Below, piece after piece: positions 26,946 to 36,132 of a DNA stretch of 64,000 nucleotides. Each line of letters opens with the position of its first letter. Position 1 is the stretch's first letter. The position numbers were made by a program, and so were the translations under genes. Below the pieces are notes generated by a model that was not told where the DNA came from, did no database searches, and saw only the letters and a program-made list of their open reading frames with translations. The DNA lies in contig NZ_JAILYJ010000009.1 of the NCBI RefSeq assembly GCF_019793465.1, positions 124,001-188,000 on the forward strand, read 5' to 3'. This DNA is from Rhizobium croatiense (GTDB taxonomy: Bacteria; Pseudomonadota; Alphaproteobacteria; Rhizobiales; Rhizobiaceae).

Positions 26946-28253
26946 ATGGGACTTGCGATGCTGAGGCCTGTGCTTCGCCTTCTAGAGCGGTTGCGTTTTT
27001 CACCGAAGCGCAGACCCGCTCTAACCTTTTGTTTTGCTGCAATTCCGGAGGCAAAACCGATCGGCACTTTTGCCGCAGTTGCTCTTGCATGCCTGATGCC
27101 GCTCGCCGCAGGCGCGCAGGCAGCCGATGGCGCCGCCGCCGGTTTCGCCACCAAGGCAGCGCAGGCCTATATGATCGAGGCATCGACCGGCACGGTGCTT
27201 CTCGCCAAGAACGAGGATCAGGGCTTTTCGCCGGCTTCGCTTGCCAAGCTGATGACCATGGATCTCGTCTTCGAGGCGGTGACCAAGGGGCAGATCACCC
27301 TCGACACCAAATATCCCGTTTCCGAATATGCCTGGCGCACCGGCGGCGCACCGTCGAGGACGGCGACGATGTTTGCCGCCCTGAAATCGCGCGTGCGCGT
27401 CGAAGACCTGATCAAGGGCATCGCCATCCAGGGCGCCAATGACAGCTGCATCATTCTCGCCGAGGGCATGGCCGGAAGCGAGCAGCAATTCGCCGAATCG
27501 ATGACGCGCCGCGCCCGCGAAATCGGCATGGAGAAGGCGGTGTTCGGCAATTCCACCGGCCTTCCAGATGGTAAGAGCAAGGTGACAGCGCGCGAGATGG
27601 TGACGCTTGCCGCCGCCCTCCAGCAATCCTATCCCAATCTTTATCCCTATTTTGCCCAGCCCGATTTCGAGTGGAACAAGATCTTTCAGCGCAACCGCAA
27701 CCCGCTGCTCGGGCTCGATCTCGGCGCTGACGGACTTGCCACGGGCTTTACCGAGGGTGAGGGTTATTCGATCGTCGCCTCGGTCCAGCGCGACGGCCGG
27801 CGGCTGTTTCTGGCGCTCGCCGGAATCGCCTCCGACAAGGAGCGGACGGAAGAGGCCAAGCGTGTGCTCGAATGGGGCCTGACGGCCTTCGAGAACCGGC
27901 AGATTTTCGCCGAGCATGAAGTGATCGGCGCAGCCAGCGTCTATGGCGGCACGGCGCGCACCGTCGATCTGATCGCCAAAGCGCCGGTCAGCGTCTATAT
28001 TCCGGTCAGCAATCCCGACCGGCTGTCGGCGCGCATCGTCTATCGCTGGCCACTGACAGCGCCGGTGCAGCCGGATTATCAGGCCGGCACGCTCAGGATT
28101 TTCGCCGGCAGCCGGCTTCTCAGGGAAGTCCCACTCTATACCGCGCAGGCGGTGGGCGAAGGCTCGCTCAGCAGCCGCGCCGTCGATGCCATGCTGGAGC
28201 TCGGCGAATCGCTGTTTTTCTCCTGGCTCTGGGACAAGTCCGCGCGCGGCTGA
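26946..28253 (+). CDS. D-alanyl-D-alanine carboxypeptidase family protein with altered active-site motifs
   Basis: A 435-residue low-molecular-weight penicillin-binding-protein homologue. The signal region has the hydrophobic stretch FAAVALACLMPLAAGAQA. Motif 1 SLAK is intact (Ser98, Lys101). Motif 2, normally SxN, reads G163-A-N165. Motif 3, normally KTG, reads A265-T-G267 in DGLATGFTEGEGYSIVAS. A C-terminal beta-sandwich domain follows (residues about 330-420). Loss of the motif 2 Ser and motif 3 Lys should weaken or abolish classical carboxypeptidase activity. The 5' end includes a palindromic repeat (26983-27023), so the exact start is uncertain. Confidence 0.85.
   Translation: MGLAMLRPVLRLLERLRFSPKRRPALTFCFAAIPEAKPIGTFAAVALACLMPLAAGAQAADGAAAGFATKAAQAYMIEASTGTVLLAKNEDQGFSPASLAKLMTMDLVFEAVTKGQITLDTKYPVSEYAWRTGGAPSRTATMFAALKSRVRVEDLIKGIAIQGANDSCIILAEGMAGSEQQFAESMTRRAREIGMEKAVFGNSTGLPDGKSKVTAREMVTLAAALQQSYPNLYPYFAQPDFEWNKIFQRNRNPLLGLDLGADGLATGFTEGEGYSIVASVQRDGRRLFLALAGIASDKERTEEAKRVLEWGLTAFENRQIFAEHEVIGAASVYGGTARTVDLIAKAPVSVYIPVSNPDRLSARIVYRWPLTAPVQPDYQAGTLRIFAGSRLLREVPLYTAQAVGEGSLSSRAVDAMLELGESLFFSWLWDKSARG
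26983..27023. repeat. Palindromic repeat inside 5' end of the carboxypeptidase gene
   Basis: TAGAGCGG (26983-26990) pairs with CCGCTCTA (27016-27023). The pattern TAGAGCGGTT...CCGCTCTA resembles rhizobial intergenic palindromes. Read in the gene frame it encodes part of the segment before the hydrophobic signal core. Confidence 0.55.
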
Positions 28254-28443
28254 AGCCGTTATCGCCAAGCGGCTGCACTGTCGTGCGCCACATGTTCAAG
28301 ACTTGAGCGCCGGGCCTTCTGATATAATTTGCCGGGGAAGGTGATTATGTCGCCGCGGCGAAAGGTTTTCCTTCCCGATGTCTTCGGATAGATAGAAGAG
28401 GCGGGGCGCGCGCGTGCGGCGCCCGGAATGCGGGAAGCTGTCA

Positions 28444-29124
28444 TTGTCATCCGGTACGGGATTGTTCGTTACGTTTGAAGGCGGGGAGGGCGCGGGGAAA
28501 TCCACGCAGATCCGCCGCCTCGCGGAGGCGCTGAAGGGCGAAGGTCATGAGGTGCTGGTGACGCGGGAACCGGGCGGGTCGCCCGGCGCCGAGGCCGTGC
28601 GCCACGTGCTGTTGTCCGGGGCTGCCGAGGCGTTCGGCACACGGATGGAAGCAATCCTTTTTGCCGCTGCGCGCAATGACCATGTCGAAGAGGTGATCCG
28701 GCCGGCCCTTGCCGCGGGCAAGATCGTGCTCTGCGACCGCTTCATGGATTCCTCCCGTGTCTACCAGGGTATCACCGGCAACCTCGAACCCGATTTCATC
28801 GAGACGCTGCAGCGCATCGCCATCAATGGCGTCGTGCCCGATTGCACCTTGATACTCGACATTCCCGCAAAGGTCGGCCTGGAGCGGGCGCAGAAGCGCA
28901 GCGCTGCCGAAGCGCCCGACCGCTTCGAGAAGGAGCGGCTCGAAACGCATGAAAAACGGCGCGAAGCCTTTCTTGATATCGCCGTGCGCGAGCCGGAGCG
29001 CTGCCACGTGGTCAACGCCATGCAGACGGAGGAGGCGATCGCGGCCGAGATTCTGGCAATCGTCAGGCAGCTCAAGTCGCCCGCAGACCGCGCCCGATTG
29101 CCGGAAGCGGCCCATCATGAGTGA
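28444..29124 (+). CDS. tmk: Thymidylate kinase
   Basis: Phosphorylates dTMP to dTDP. A 226-residue protein from a TTG start with a GGGAAG ribosome site: (M)[20 protein letters not shown], the P-loop at about residues 12-20. The DR motif [13 protein letters not shown], the [11 protein letters not shown] motif and the LID-region arginines ([14 protein letters not shown]) are present. A GTG at 28414 would add ten residues; the shorter form matches the family start better. The next gene, holB, follows 8 bp later; tmk-holB is a common pair. Confidence 0.95.
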   Translation: MSSGTGLFVTFEGGEGAGKSTQIRRLAEALKGEGHEVLVTREPGGSPGAEAVRHVLLSGAAEAFGTRMEAILFAAARNDHVEEVIRPALAAGKIVLCDRFMDSSRVYQGITGNLEPDFIETLQRIAINGVVPDCTLILDIPAKVGLERAQKRSAAEAPDRFEKERLETHEKRREAFLDIAVREPERCHVVNAMQTEEAIAAEILAIVRQLKSPADRARLPEAAHHE

Positions 29125-29132
29125 AGCCCATT

Positions 29133-30158
29133 ATGAGTGAGGAGAGGCCGGGACTGCTCGACGGCGCCATCTGGCCGGCCGAGAACACCAGATTATTTGG
29201 CCATGAGGAGGCGGAGGCTTTCCTCGCGCAATCCTACCGATCCGGCAAGGGGCATCACGCCATCCTGATCGAGGGGCCGGAGGGCATCGGCAAGGCGACG
29301 CTCGCCTTCCGCTTCGCCAACCACGTGCTTTCGCATCCCGATCCAGAGACGGCGCCGGAGACGATCGGCGATCCGGATCCCGCCTCGGCGGTCAGCCGGC
29401 AGATTGTCTCCGGCGCCTCGCACAATCTCTTGCATCTTGCCCGACCGGTAGACGAAAAGACCGGCAAGGTGAAATCGGCGATAACAGTCGACGAGGTGCG
29501 CCGCGCCGGCAAGTTCTTCTCGCAAACGTCGGGCACCGGCAACTGGCGGATCGTCATCATCGATCCGGCCGACGACATGAACCGCAATGCGGCCAACGCC
29601 ATCCTGAAGATCCTCGAGGAGCCGCCGAAGCGGGCGCTGTTTCTGGTGCTGTCGCATGCGCCGGGTCGGTTGCTGCCGACGATCCGTTCGCGCTGCCTGC
29701 CGCTGAAACTGGCGCCGCTTGCCGACGACGCGCTTGTCGCCGCCCTTGCCCATCTCGGCATATCGGGAGAGGGCGGGGCGGTGCTTTCGGCGGCCAAGGG
29801 CAGCGTCGGCGAAGCGTTGAAGCTCTTGAACTATGGCGGCGGAGAGATTATCGCCGCCTATGACGAGGTGCTTTCCGCCGAACGGCCGGCGGCCCGCAAG
29901 GCGATGCACCGGCTGGCCGATGCGCTGTCGGGCAAGGAAAGCGACACGATCTTCGATTTCTTCGTCAGCCATGTCGGCGACGACATCATGAACCGTGCGC
30001 GTGTGGCAGCGGGCGAGGGGCAGATCGCTGCTGCCGAACGTCTGGCGCGGCTCTATTCCGAGATCACCGAGCGGCTCACCATTTCGGATGCCTATAATCT
30101 CGACCGTAAGCAGACGATCATCAGCATTCTCGCCGATATCAAGCAGCCGGGCCTCTAA
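29133..30158 (+). CDS. holB: DNA polymerase III subunit delta'
   Basis: Clamp-loader subunit. A 341-residue AAA+ protein with the Walker A-like GPEGIGKATLAFRFA, the VDEVRRAGKFFSQTSGTGNWR and VIIDPADDMNRNAANAILKI (Walker B/SRC preceding) segments, and LEEPPKRALFLVLSHAPGRLLPTIRSRCLPL including the SRC motif. It is cotranscribed with tmk (8-bp gap) and followed directly by a repeat. The start MSEERPG at 29133 is preferred over the in-frame codon at 29121. Confidence 0.94.
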   Translation: MSEERPGLLDGAIWPAENTRLFGHEEAEAFLAQSYRSGKGHHAILIEGPEGIGKATLAFRFANHVLSHPDPETAPETIGDPDPASAVSRQIVSGASHNLLHLARPVDEKTGKVKSAITVDEVRRAGKFFSQTSGTGNWRIVIIDPADDMNRNAANAILKILEEPPKRALFLVLSHAPGRLLPTIRSRCLPLKLAPLADDALVAALAHLGISGEGGAVLSAAKGSVGEALKLLNYGGGEIIAAYDEVLSAERPAARKAMHRLADALSGKESDTIFDFFVSHVGDDIMNRARVAAGEGQIAAAERLARLYSEITERLTISDAYNLDRKQTIISILADIKQPGL

Positions 30159-30259
30159 AGCGCGTCGCATCAAATTTGATTCATGCGATGCGCTTTAGCC
30201 CTTTGTTTTTATGCATGTCGTTGTCCCGGAACCGCCGCACACTTCCGGGCGACATGCAT
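30156..30259. repeat. Two-hairpin rhizobial palindromic repeat after holB
   Basis: The first hairpin pairs TAAAGCGCGTCGCAT (30156-30170) with ATGCGATGCGCTTTA (30183-30197), 14 of 15 pairs. The second pairs ATGCATGTCG (30211-30220) with CGACATGCAT (30250-30259), with an inner CCCGGAA/TTCCGGG stem (30225-30231, 30243-30249). The holB stop codon TAA is the first three bases of the element. The style matches rhizobial intergenic mosaic elements. Confidence 0.8.
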
Positions 30260-30276
30260 TAGAATCCTGAGCCTAG

Positions 30277-31065
30277 TCAGCCGGTCAAGAGCTTGCCTGC
30301 GACGACGGCGAGCGTGGCGGCCAGGACGATGCGGATGGTGCGCTCGTGCAGCTTCGGCGCCAGAAGGCTGCCGATGATGATGCCGGGAATCGAGCCGACG
30401 AGCAGGGCAAACAGCATCGCCCAGTCGATCTCGCCGATCAGCCAATAGCCCATGCCGCCGATCAGGGTCAGCGGAACCGCATGGACGATATCGGAACCGA
30501 CGATCTCGCGCACGTTAAGCCTGGGATAGAGGACCAGCAGGATCGTCACACCGAGCGCACCGGCGCCGACCGAGGTCAGGGTGACGAGGATGCCAAGACA
30601 GAACCCAAGAATGACGGTGAGGATGAGGATGGTTGCCGGCTGCGGCGGCGTGCGATCGCCGATGGCGCGCCGCGCCAATTCGAGGATCGAGCCTCGGAAA
30701 ACCAGCATGATCGCGGTCATGACAAGCAGCCAGCCGAGCGCAACCGTAATGGTGTTGGTCACGCCGATGCTTTTACGATCGACGCCGGCCAACAACCAGA
30801 GCATCAGCACGGCGGCCGGCACACTGCCGGCGGCGAGGCTGCCGACGATCTTCCAATTGATCCGTCCATGCATGCCGTGAACGGCAGTGCCCGCCGTCTT
30901 GGTGATCGCCGCATAGAGGAGATCGGTGCCGACGGCGGTTGCGGGATGGACGCCGAAGAGCAGCACCAGCAGCGGCGTCATCAGCGAACCACCACCAACG
31001 CCGGTGATGCCAACAAGCGCGCCGACGAACAGGCCCGAAATCGAATAGAGCGGCTCGAATGTCAA
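30277..31065 (-). CDS. TauE/SafE-family sulfite exporter-like permease
   Basis: A 262-residue inner-membrane protein with eight or so helices. The family signature SGLFVGALVGITGVGGGSLMTP is at the start and is repeated as SVGAGALGVTILLVL in the second half, the usual internal duplication. Transported anion unknown (sulfite, sulfoacetate or another organosulfonate are family possibilities). The start is taken as a TTG at 31065, giving LTFEPLYSISG, which agrees with the normal length; an ATG at 31185 would add 40 residues without hydrophobic character. Divergent from metG. Confidence 0.85.
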   Translation of the reverse strand: MTFEPLYSISGLFVGALVGITGVGGGSLMTPLLVLLFGVHPATAVGTDLLYAAITKTAGTAVHGMHGRINWKIVGSLAAGSVPAAVLMLWLLAGVDRKSIGVTNTITVALGWLLVMTAIMLVFRGSILELARRAIGDRTPPQPATILILTVILGFCLGILVTLTSVGAGALGVTILLVLYPRLNVREIVGSDIVHAVPLTLIGGMGYWLIGEIDWAMLFALLVGSIPGIIIGSLLAPKLHERTIRIVLAATLAVVAGKLLTG

Positions 31066-31297
31066 ACAAGCGCCCCCAACGGCGCGCGGCCACAACAAAC
31101 CGGATCGATGAAAACTGACACTTCGTTCTGTCCCGCCCTCTTTCTGACGACCGGTAAATTGGGTGTGAAGCGGAGTCAAGTTCACGACCCCGTGCCCCGG
31201 AAATCATGACGGCGCCAAAACTTGAGGTTTCGCTTGACGGAGACATGCGCTAAGAGCGGCTGACCATTTTTATAGAGTAAGCCGGACATTGGCCGCC

Positions 31298-32848
31298 ATG
31301 ACAGACAAGACACCCTTCTACATCACCACCGCGATTTCCTATCCCAACGGCAAGCCGCATATCGGCCATGCCTATGAGCTGATCGCGACGGATGCGATGG
31401 CCCGCTACCAGCGCCTGGACGGCAGGGATGTCTTCTTCCTGACCGGCACCGACGAACACGGCCAGAAGATGCAGCAGACGGCGCGCGCCGAGGGGATTAC
31501 CGCCCAGGAGCTCGCTGACCGCAACTCCGGCGAATTCCAGGCGATGGCGAAGCTGCTCAACGCCTCGAACGATGATTTCATCCGCACCACGCAGGAGCGC
31601 CATCACGAGACGTCGCGCAACATCTGGAAGATGATGGCCGACAATGGCGACATCTACAAGGACAGCTATGCCGGCTGGTATTCGGTGCGCGACGAGGCCT
31701 ACTACCAGGAAAACGAGACGGAGCTGCGCGCCGACGGCGTGCGCTACGGCCCGCAGGGCACGCCCGTCGAATGGGTGGAAGAGGCAAGCTATTTCTTCAA
31801 GCTCTCCGAATACCAGGAGAAGCTGCTGGCGCATTACGAGGCCAATCCCGATTTCATCGGTCCGGCCGAGCGCCGCAACGAGGTGATCTCCTTCGTCAAA
31901 TCGGGGCTCAAGGACCTGTCGGTCTCGCGCACGACCTTCGACTGGGGCATCAAGGTGCCGAACGATCCGTCCCACGTCATGTATGTCTGGGTCGACGCAC
32001 TGACCAACTACATCACCGCGACCGGCTATATCGAGGACAGGGACGGCCCGCGGGCGAAATACTGGCCGGCGGATGTCCACATCATCGGCAAGGACATCAT
32101 CCGCTTCCATGCCGTCTACTGGCCGGCCTTCCTGATGTCGGCGAAGCTGCCGCTGCCGCAGCGGGTCTTTGCCCACGGCTTCCTGCTCAACAAGGGCGAG
32201 AAGATGTCGAAGTCGCTCGGCAATGTCGTCGATCCCGTCAATCTGGTGAACCATTTCGGTCTCGATCAGGTGCGCTACTTCTTCCTGCGCGAAGTTTCCT
32301 TCGGCCAGGACGGCAGCTACAGCGAAGAGGCAATCGGCACGCGCATCAATTCCGATCTCGCCAACGGCATCGGCAATCTCGCCAGCCGCTCGCTGTCGAT
32401 GATCGTCAAGAATTGTGACGGCAAAATCCCGGAATGCGGGGCGCTGACCGACGAGGACAAGGCGATGCTGGCGCAGGCCGACGCGCTGCACGCGTCGACG
32501 CGCGAAGACATGGGCAAGCAGCAGATCCACCGGGCGCTTGCCTCGATCATAGCCGTCGTTTCCGAGACCGACCGCTATTTCGCCGGCCAGGCGCCGTGGG
32601 CGCTGAAAAAGACTGATCCGGCGCGCATGGGTACGGTCCTTTACGTCACCGCCGAAGTCGTGCGCCAGATCGCCATCCTGCTGCAGCCGTTCATGCCGGA
32701 ATCATCGGGCAAGCTGCTCGATCTCGTGGCTGCGCCTGCCGACAAGCGCGATTTTGCCGCCCTCGGCGAGGCCGGCCGCCTGATCGCCAAAACGCCGCTC
32801 GAGGCGCCGACGCCGGTCTTCCCGCGTTACGTGGCTCCGGAGGCTTGA
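31298..32848 (+). CDS. metG: Methionyl-tRNA synthetase
   Basis: Class I aminoacyl-tRNA synthetase, 516 residues. Catalytic signatures: [17 protein letters not shown] (HIGH), and KMSKSLGN (KMSKS) after GFLLNKGEK. The anticodon-binding helical domain follows. No C-terminal dimerisation/tRNA-binding module is present, as is usual for this short alphaproteobacterial form. It begins a cluster with tatD (4-bp gap) and an MBL-fold hydrolase. Confidence 0.98.
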   Translation: MTDKTPFYITTAISYPNGKPHIGHAYELIATDAMARYQRLDGRDVFFLTGTDEHGQKMQQTARAEGITAQELADRNSGEFQAMAKLLNASNDDFIRTTQERHHETSRNIWKMMADNGDIYKDSYAGWYSVRDEAYYQENETELRADGVRYGPQGTPVEWVEEASYFFKLSEYQEKLLAHYEANPDFIGPAERRNEVISFVKSGLKDLSVSRTTFDWGIKVPNDPSHVMYVWVDALTNYITATGYIEDRDGPRAKYWPADVHIIGKDIIRFHAVYWPAFLMSAKLPLPQRVFAHGFLLNKGEKMSKSLGNVVDPVNLVNHFGLDQVRYFFLREVSFGQDGSYSEEAIGTRINSDLANGIGNLASRSLSMIVKNCDGKIPECGALTDEDKAMLAQADALHASTREDMGKQQIHRALASIIAVVSETDRYFAGQAPWALKKTDPARMGTVLYVTAEVVRQIAILLQPFMPESSGKLLDLVAAPADKRDFAALGEAGRLIAKTPLEAPTPVFPRYVAPEA

Positions 32849-32852
32849 GGCC

Positions 32853-33635
32853 GTGCTGATCGATACGCATTGCCATCTGGATTTCACCGACTTCGAGGCC
32901 GAGCGCGACGAGATTGTCGCGCGCGCGCATCGGGCTGGTGTCAAACAGATGGTGACGATCTCGACGCGGGTGCGCAAGCTCGACGGGCTGCTCGCCATTA
33001 CCGAGAAATATCCCTCGGTCTTCTGCTCGGTCGGCACGCATCCGAACAATGCCGACGAAGAGCTAGATATCCAGACGGAAGAGTTAGTACGCCTTGCCAA
33101 CGCCCATGAGAAGGTGGTGGCGATCGGCGAGGCGGGTCTCGATTATTTCTACGACACGCAGAAGCCTGAGGACCAGCAGACCGGCTTTCGCCGGCATATT
33201 GCCGCCGCGCGGGAAACGCAGCTTCCGCTCGTCATCCACAGCCGCAGCGCCGATGAGGACATGGCAGCAATCCTGACCGAGGAAACGGGGAAGGGGGCTT
33301 TCCCCTTTATCCTGCACTGCTTTTCGGCGGGTCCGGAACTGGCGCGAACCGGCGTCGAACTCGGCGGCTATGTCTCCCTTTCCGGCATCCTGACCTTCCC
33401 GAAGTCGGAGGAGCTGCGCGAGATCGCCAAGACGATCCCGCATGAGCGGCTGCTGGTGGAAACGGACGCGCCGTATCTGGCGCCGAAGCGCTGGCGCGGT
33501 AAGCGCAACGAGCCGTCCTATGTCGTCAACACGGCCGAAGTGCTCGCCGAGACGATCGGCCTTTCTTACGCGGAGATCGCACGGATCACGACGGAGAACG
33601 CTTTCCGCCTGTTCTCGAAAATGCCGAGGATCTAG
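32853..33635 (+). CDS. TatD-family metal-dependent deoxyribonuclease
   Basis: A 260-residue TIM-barrel metal-dependent hydrolase. Metal ligands visible: IDTHCHLDF at the start, GEAGLDYF, VIHSRSADED, LHCFSAGPE and ETDAPYLAPK. The family has DNase activity and roles in DNA repair and protein quality control. It starts with GTG at 32853, four bases after the metG stop, with GGAGG/GAGG ribosome sites inside the metG end. The metG-tatD-MBL cluster is conserved in alphaproteobacteria. Confidence 0.94.
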   Translation: MLIDTHCHLDFTDFEAERDEIVARAHRAGVKQMVTISTRVRKLDGLLAITEKYPSVFCSVGTHPNNADEELDIQTEELVRLANAHEKVVAIGEAGLDYFYDTQKPEDQQTGFRRHIAAARETQLPLVIHSRSADEDMAAILTEETGKGAFPFILHCFSAGPELARTGVELGGYVSLSGILTFPKSEELREIAKTIPHERLLVETDAPYLAPKRWRGKRNEPSYVVNTAEVLAETIGLSYAEIARITTENAFRLFSKMPRI

Positions 33636-33639
33636 CAGC

Positions 33640-34455
33640 GTGCTCTACCGGCGGCGTTTCACCATTCTCGGCTGTTCGTCGTCACCGGGCGTGCCGCGCA
33701 TTTCTGGCGACTGGGGTGCCTGCAATCCCGACAATCCGAAAAACCGGCGCACGCGCGCCTCGTTCATGGTGCAGCAATTCGGCCCTGACGGCGTCACGAC
33801 GGTTGTCGTCGACACCGGGCCAGATTTTCGCGAGCAGATGATCAGGGCAGGGGCCGACCATGTCGATGCCGTGCTCTACAGCCATCCGCATGCGGACCAC
33901 ATTCACGGTATCGACGATCTGCGCGGCTATTTCCACAATACGCGCCGCCGGGTGCCGATCTTTGCCGACCAATATACGATGGACAGGCTGCGTGAAGCCT
34001 TCCGCTATTGCCTGGAAACGCCGCCCGGCAGCAATTATCCGCCGATCGTGCTGCCTGTTGTCATCGAAAATATCGACGAACCCGTCGAAATCCGCGGTCC
34101 CGGCGGCAAGATCGACTTTTACCCGCATATCCAGCAGCATGGCGATATCCATTCGCTCGGGTTCCGCATCGGCGATGTGGCTTATTGCAGCGATATCAGC
34201 GATTTCCCGCCGCAGACCGTCGAGAAGCTGCAAAATCTCGACGTTCTGATCATCGACGCCCTGCAATATACCTATCATCCGAGCCATCTGTCGCTGGAAC
34301 AGTCGCTCGACTGGATCAGCCGGCTCAAGCCGAAACGGGCGATTCTCACCCATATGCATACGCCGCTGGATTACGACGCGGTGATGGCTGAGACGCCCGA
34401 GCATGTGGTGCCGGCGTTTGACCAGATGAGCTTCGAGATTGAGGTCAGCGCATAA
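33640..34455 (+). CDS. MBL-fold metallohydrolase (PhnP-like)
   Basis: A 271-residue metallo-beta-lactamase-fold hydrolase. The motif SHPHADHIHGIDDLRGY (HxHxDH) and the later HMHTPLDY are the metal site; FTILGCSSSPGVPRISGDWG at the N-terminus and VAYCSDISDFP are typical of the PhnP/COG1235 group, which includes cyclic phosphodiesterases. It begins with a GTG at 33640 preceded by GAGGA, four bases after the tatD stop, so translationally linked with it. Substrate unknown. Confidence 0.9.
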   Translation: MLYRRRFTILGCSSSPGVPRISGDWGACNPDNPKNRRTRASFMVQQFGPDGVTTVVVDTGPDFREQMIRAGADHVDAVLYSHPHADHIHGIDDLRGYFHNTRRRVPIFADQYTMDRLREAFRYCLETPPGSNYPPIVLPVVIENIDEPVEIRGPGGKIDFYPHIQQHGDIHSLGFRIGDVAYCSDISDFPPQTVEKLQNLDVLIIDALQYTYHPSHLSLEQSLDWISRLKPKRAILTHMHTPLDYDAVMAETPEHVVPAFDQMSFEIEVSA

Positions 34456-34534
34456 TTCTGGGCGGCGCAGCCTCCTGCTCCATGTCTGAAAAGACGCTGC
34501 GGGTCGAGGCGAAAACCCCGACCCTGATGCAGGA

Positions 34535-35143
34535 TCACGGCATATAGGGCAGAACCTCGACGGCGCCGCGATAGATCATATCGAGCGAGACGTAGAGGAT
34601 GATCAGCAGACCGACATAGGCGATCCAGCGATGGCGGCCGAGCAGCCGGGCGATCAGATGGGCGGCGATGCCCATCAACGCGATCGACAGACCGAGGCCG
34701 ATGACCAGCACGCTCGGATGTTCGCGCGCAGCTCCGGCAACAGCGAGCACGTTATCGAGCGACATCGAGACGTCGGCGATGACGATCTGGGTCGCCGCCT
34801 GGAAGAAGGTCTTTTTCGGCGCGCCTTCGCCGGTCTCCGCCAGGTGTTCCTCACTGTGGCCATTGCGAAGCTCGCGCCACATCTTCCAGCAGACCCAGAG
34901 CAACAGCAGGCCGCCGGCCAGGAGCAGGCCGACAATGGCCAGCAGATAGACCGCGACGCTGGCAAAGAGAATGCGGAGAATGGTTGCGGCCAGAATGCCG
35001 ACGATGATCGCCTTGCGCCGTTGCGTGGCCTCAAGGCCGGCCGCGGCAAGACCGATAACCACGGCGTTGTCGCCAGCGAGAACAAGGTCGATAGCAATGA
35101 CCTGCAGCAAAGCCGTCAGACCGGCTGCCGTGAAGATGTCCAT
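34535..35143 (-). CDS. TerC-family integral membrane protein
   Basis: A 202-residue TerC/YjbE-type protein with about seven membrane helices. The paired acidic motifs LVLAGDNAVVIGLAAAGL and VIADVSMSLDNVLAVAGAA, each carrying a DN in a helix, are the hallmark of the family, thought to handle metal ions such as Mn2+. The ATG at 35143 starts the first helix; the further upstream open frame is unlikely. No mnt-type riboswitch was recognised upstream. Confidence 0.9.
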   Translation of the reverse strand: MDIFTAAGLTALLQVIAIDLVLAGDNAVVIGLAAAGLEATQRRKAIIVGILAATILRILFASVAVYLLAIVGLLLAGGLLLLWVCWKMWRELRNGHSEEHLAETGEGAPKKTFFQAATQIVIADVSMSLDNVLAVAGAAREHPSVLVIGLGLSIALMGIAAHLIARLLGRHRWIAYVGLLIILYVSLDMIYRGAVEVLPYMP

Positions 35144-35312
35144 ATGAAATGTCCCCAATGCGTCAAAAGCCGTGCTAGCGTCTCCACGGTTTGACGTCAA
35201 CCGCTGAGGGATGCAACAGCCGGTGCAATTCACTGCGCGGTGCATCCGAAACGACAAGCGGCAGCGTTATGGAACTGGCGGTCAAGCCCCGCCGAGCCGT
35301 CGCCCTTACCGT

Positions 35313-35337
35313 GGAACATTCGTCTCGGCTGCCGGTT
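35313..35337 (+). promoter_or_regulatory. EcfG/RpoE2-type promoter
   Basis: GGAAC (35313-35317), 16 bp, GGTT (35334-35337), i.e. GGAAC-N18-TT. It lies about 65 bp upstream of the GTG start at 35402. Confidence 0.6.
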
Positions 35338-35401
35338 CTCCGAGTCAGGAAACCAGACGTCGGGTCGGCGGCTGGAACGCGACATCGAGAGGAGAGTTCC
35401 C

Positions 35402-36070
35402 GTGAGCAACATTCACAACGATACCAACCCGGGTTTTTCAGGCCCCGTGGGCGGCGGCAGCCTTACCGCATTTTTCGACAGCCGGTCGGAGGCCGAATCC
35501 GCGGTTTCCCGTCTCGAGGACGCCGGCGTCCCCGTAGCGAGAATAAGATTGATGCCGGGATATGAGGCGGATGAAAAAAATGCCGGCGTCATGGGCGACG
35601 ACCGCAGCGGCTTCTTCGACGCGCTGGCCGACTTCTTCTTCCCGGACGACGACCGCGCGATGTACGCAGAAGGGCTGCGGCGAGGCGGCTTCCTCGTTCA
35701 GGTCAACGATATCGATGACGCGCTCTACGAAACCGTTCATGATATCCTGGACGACGAGGGCAGCATCGACATCGACGAGCGGGCGGATCTCTGGTTATCG
35801 GAAAGCGGACGCCAAGGCGGGTCGAATACCGGTTTCGCGGGCTCGGCCCATGGCGGCAACGCCGCGGACGACCTGGCAGTATCCGAAAGCGCATTCGAAG
35901 GGCCGGCTTCCGACGAGGCGCCGGTCGCAGTGCGCGACACCGCGCATGGAAGCGCCAAGGTTCGTGCTTATAAATTCACCGGCGCTTCTGCATCATCGAA
36001 CGATTCGGAACAGCAGTCGCAGACGCAAGGCGGATCGCAGCAGAGCCAGAGTTTCCGGCGCGATCATTGA
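35402..36070 (+). CDS. General-stress-protein-like soluble protein (GSP17M-type N-terminus)
   Basis: A 222-residue acidic, soluble protein. The N-terminal half (LTAFFDSRSEAESAVSRLED ... ARIRLMPGYE ... YAEGLRRGGFLVQVNDID) resembles the general stress protein 17M-like domain, a ferredoxin-like alpha-beta unit. The C-terminal third is low-complexity, rich in Ser, Gln, Asn and Gly. GTG start with GGAGAG upstream. The EcfG-type promoter and the adjacent membrane-anchored gene suggest a role in general stress response. Function otherwise unknown. Confidence 0.75.
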   Translation: MSNIHNDTNPGFSGPVGGGSLTAFFDSRSEAESAVSRLEDAGVPVARIRLMPGYEADEKNAGVMGDDRSGFFDALADFFFPDDDRAMYAEGLRRGGFLVQVNDIDDALYETVHDILDDEGSIDIDERADLWLSESGRQGGSNTGFAGSAHGGNAADDLAVSESAFEGPASDEAPVAVRDTAHGSAKVRAYKFTGASASSNDSEQQSQTQGGSQQSQSFRRDH

Positions 36071-36132
36071 TGTGCAGCGAGGCCGGCGGCAATGCCGAGC
36101 TTTGCTGCGCTCACTTATTCGAGGACAAGTCG

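Noticed and set aside
34501..34524. GGGTCG...CGACCC hairpin between MBL and TerC genes as terminator
   Set aside because: Short stem, long loop and no T-run in either direction.
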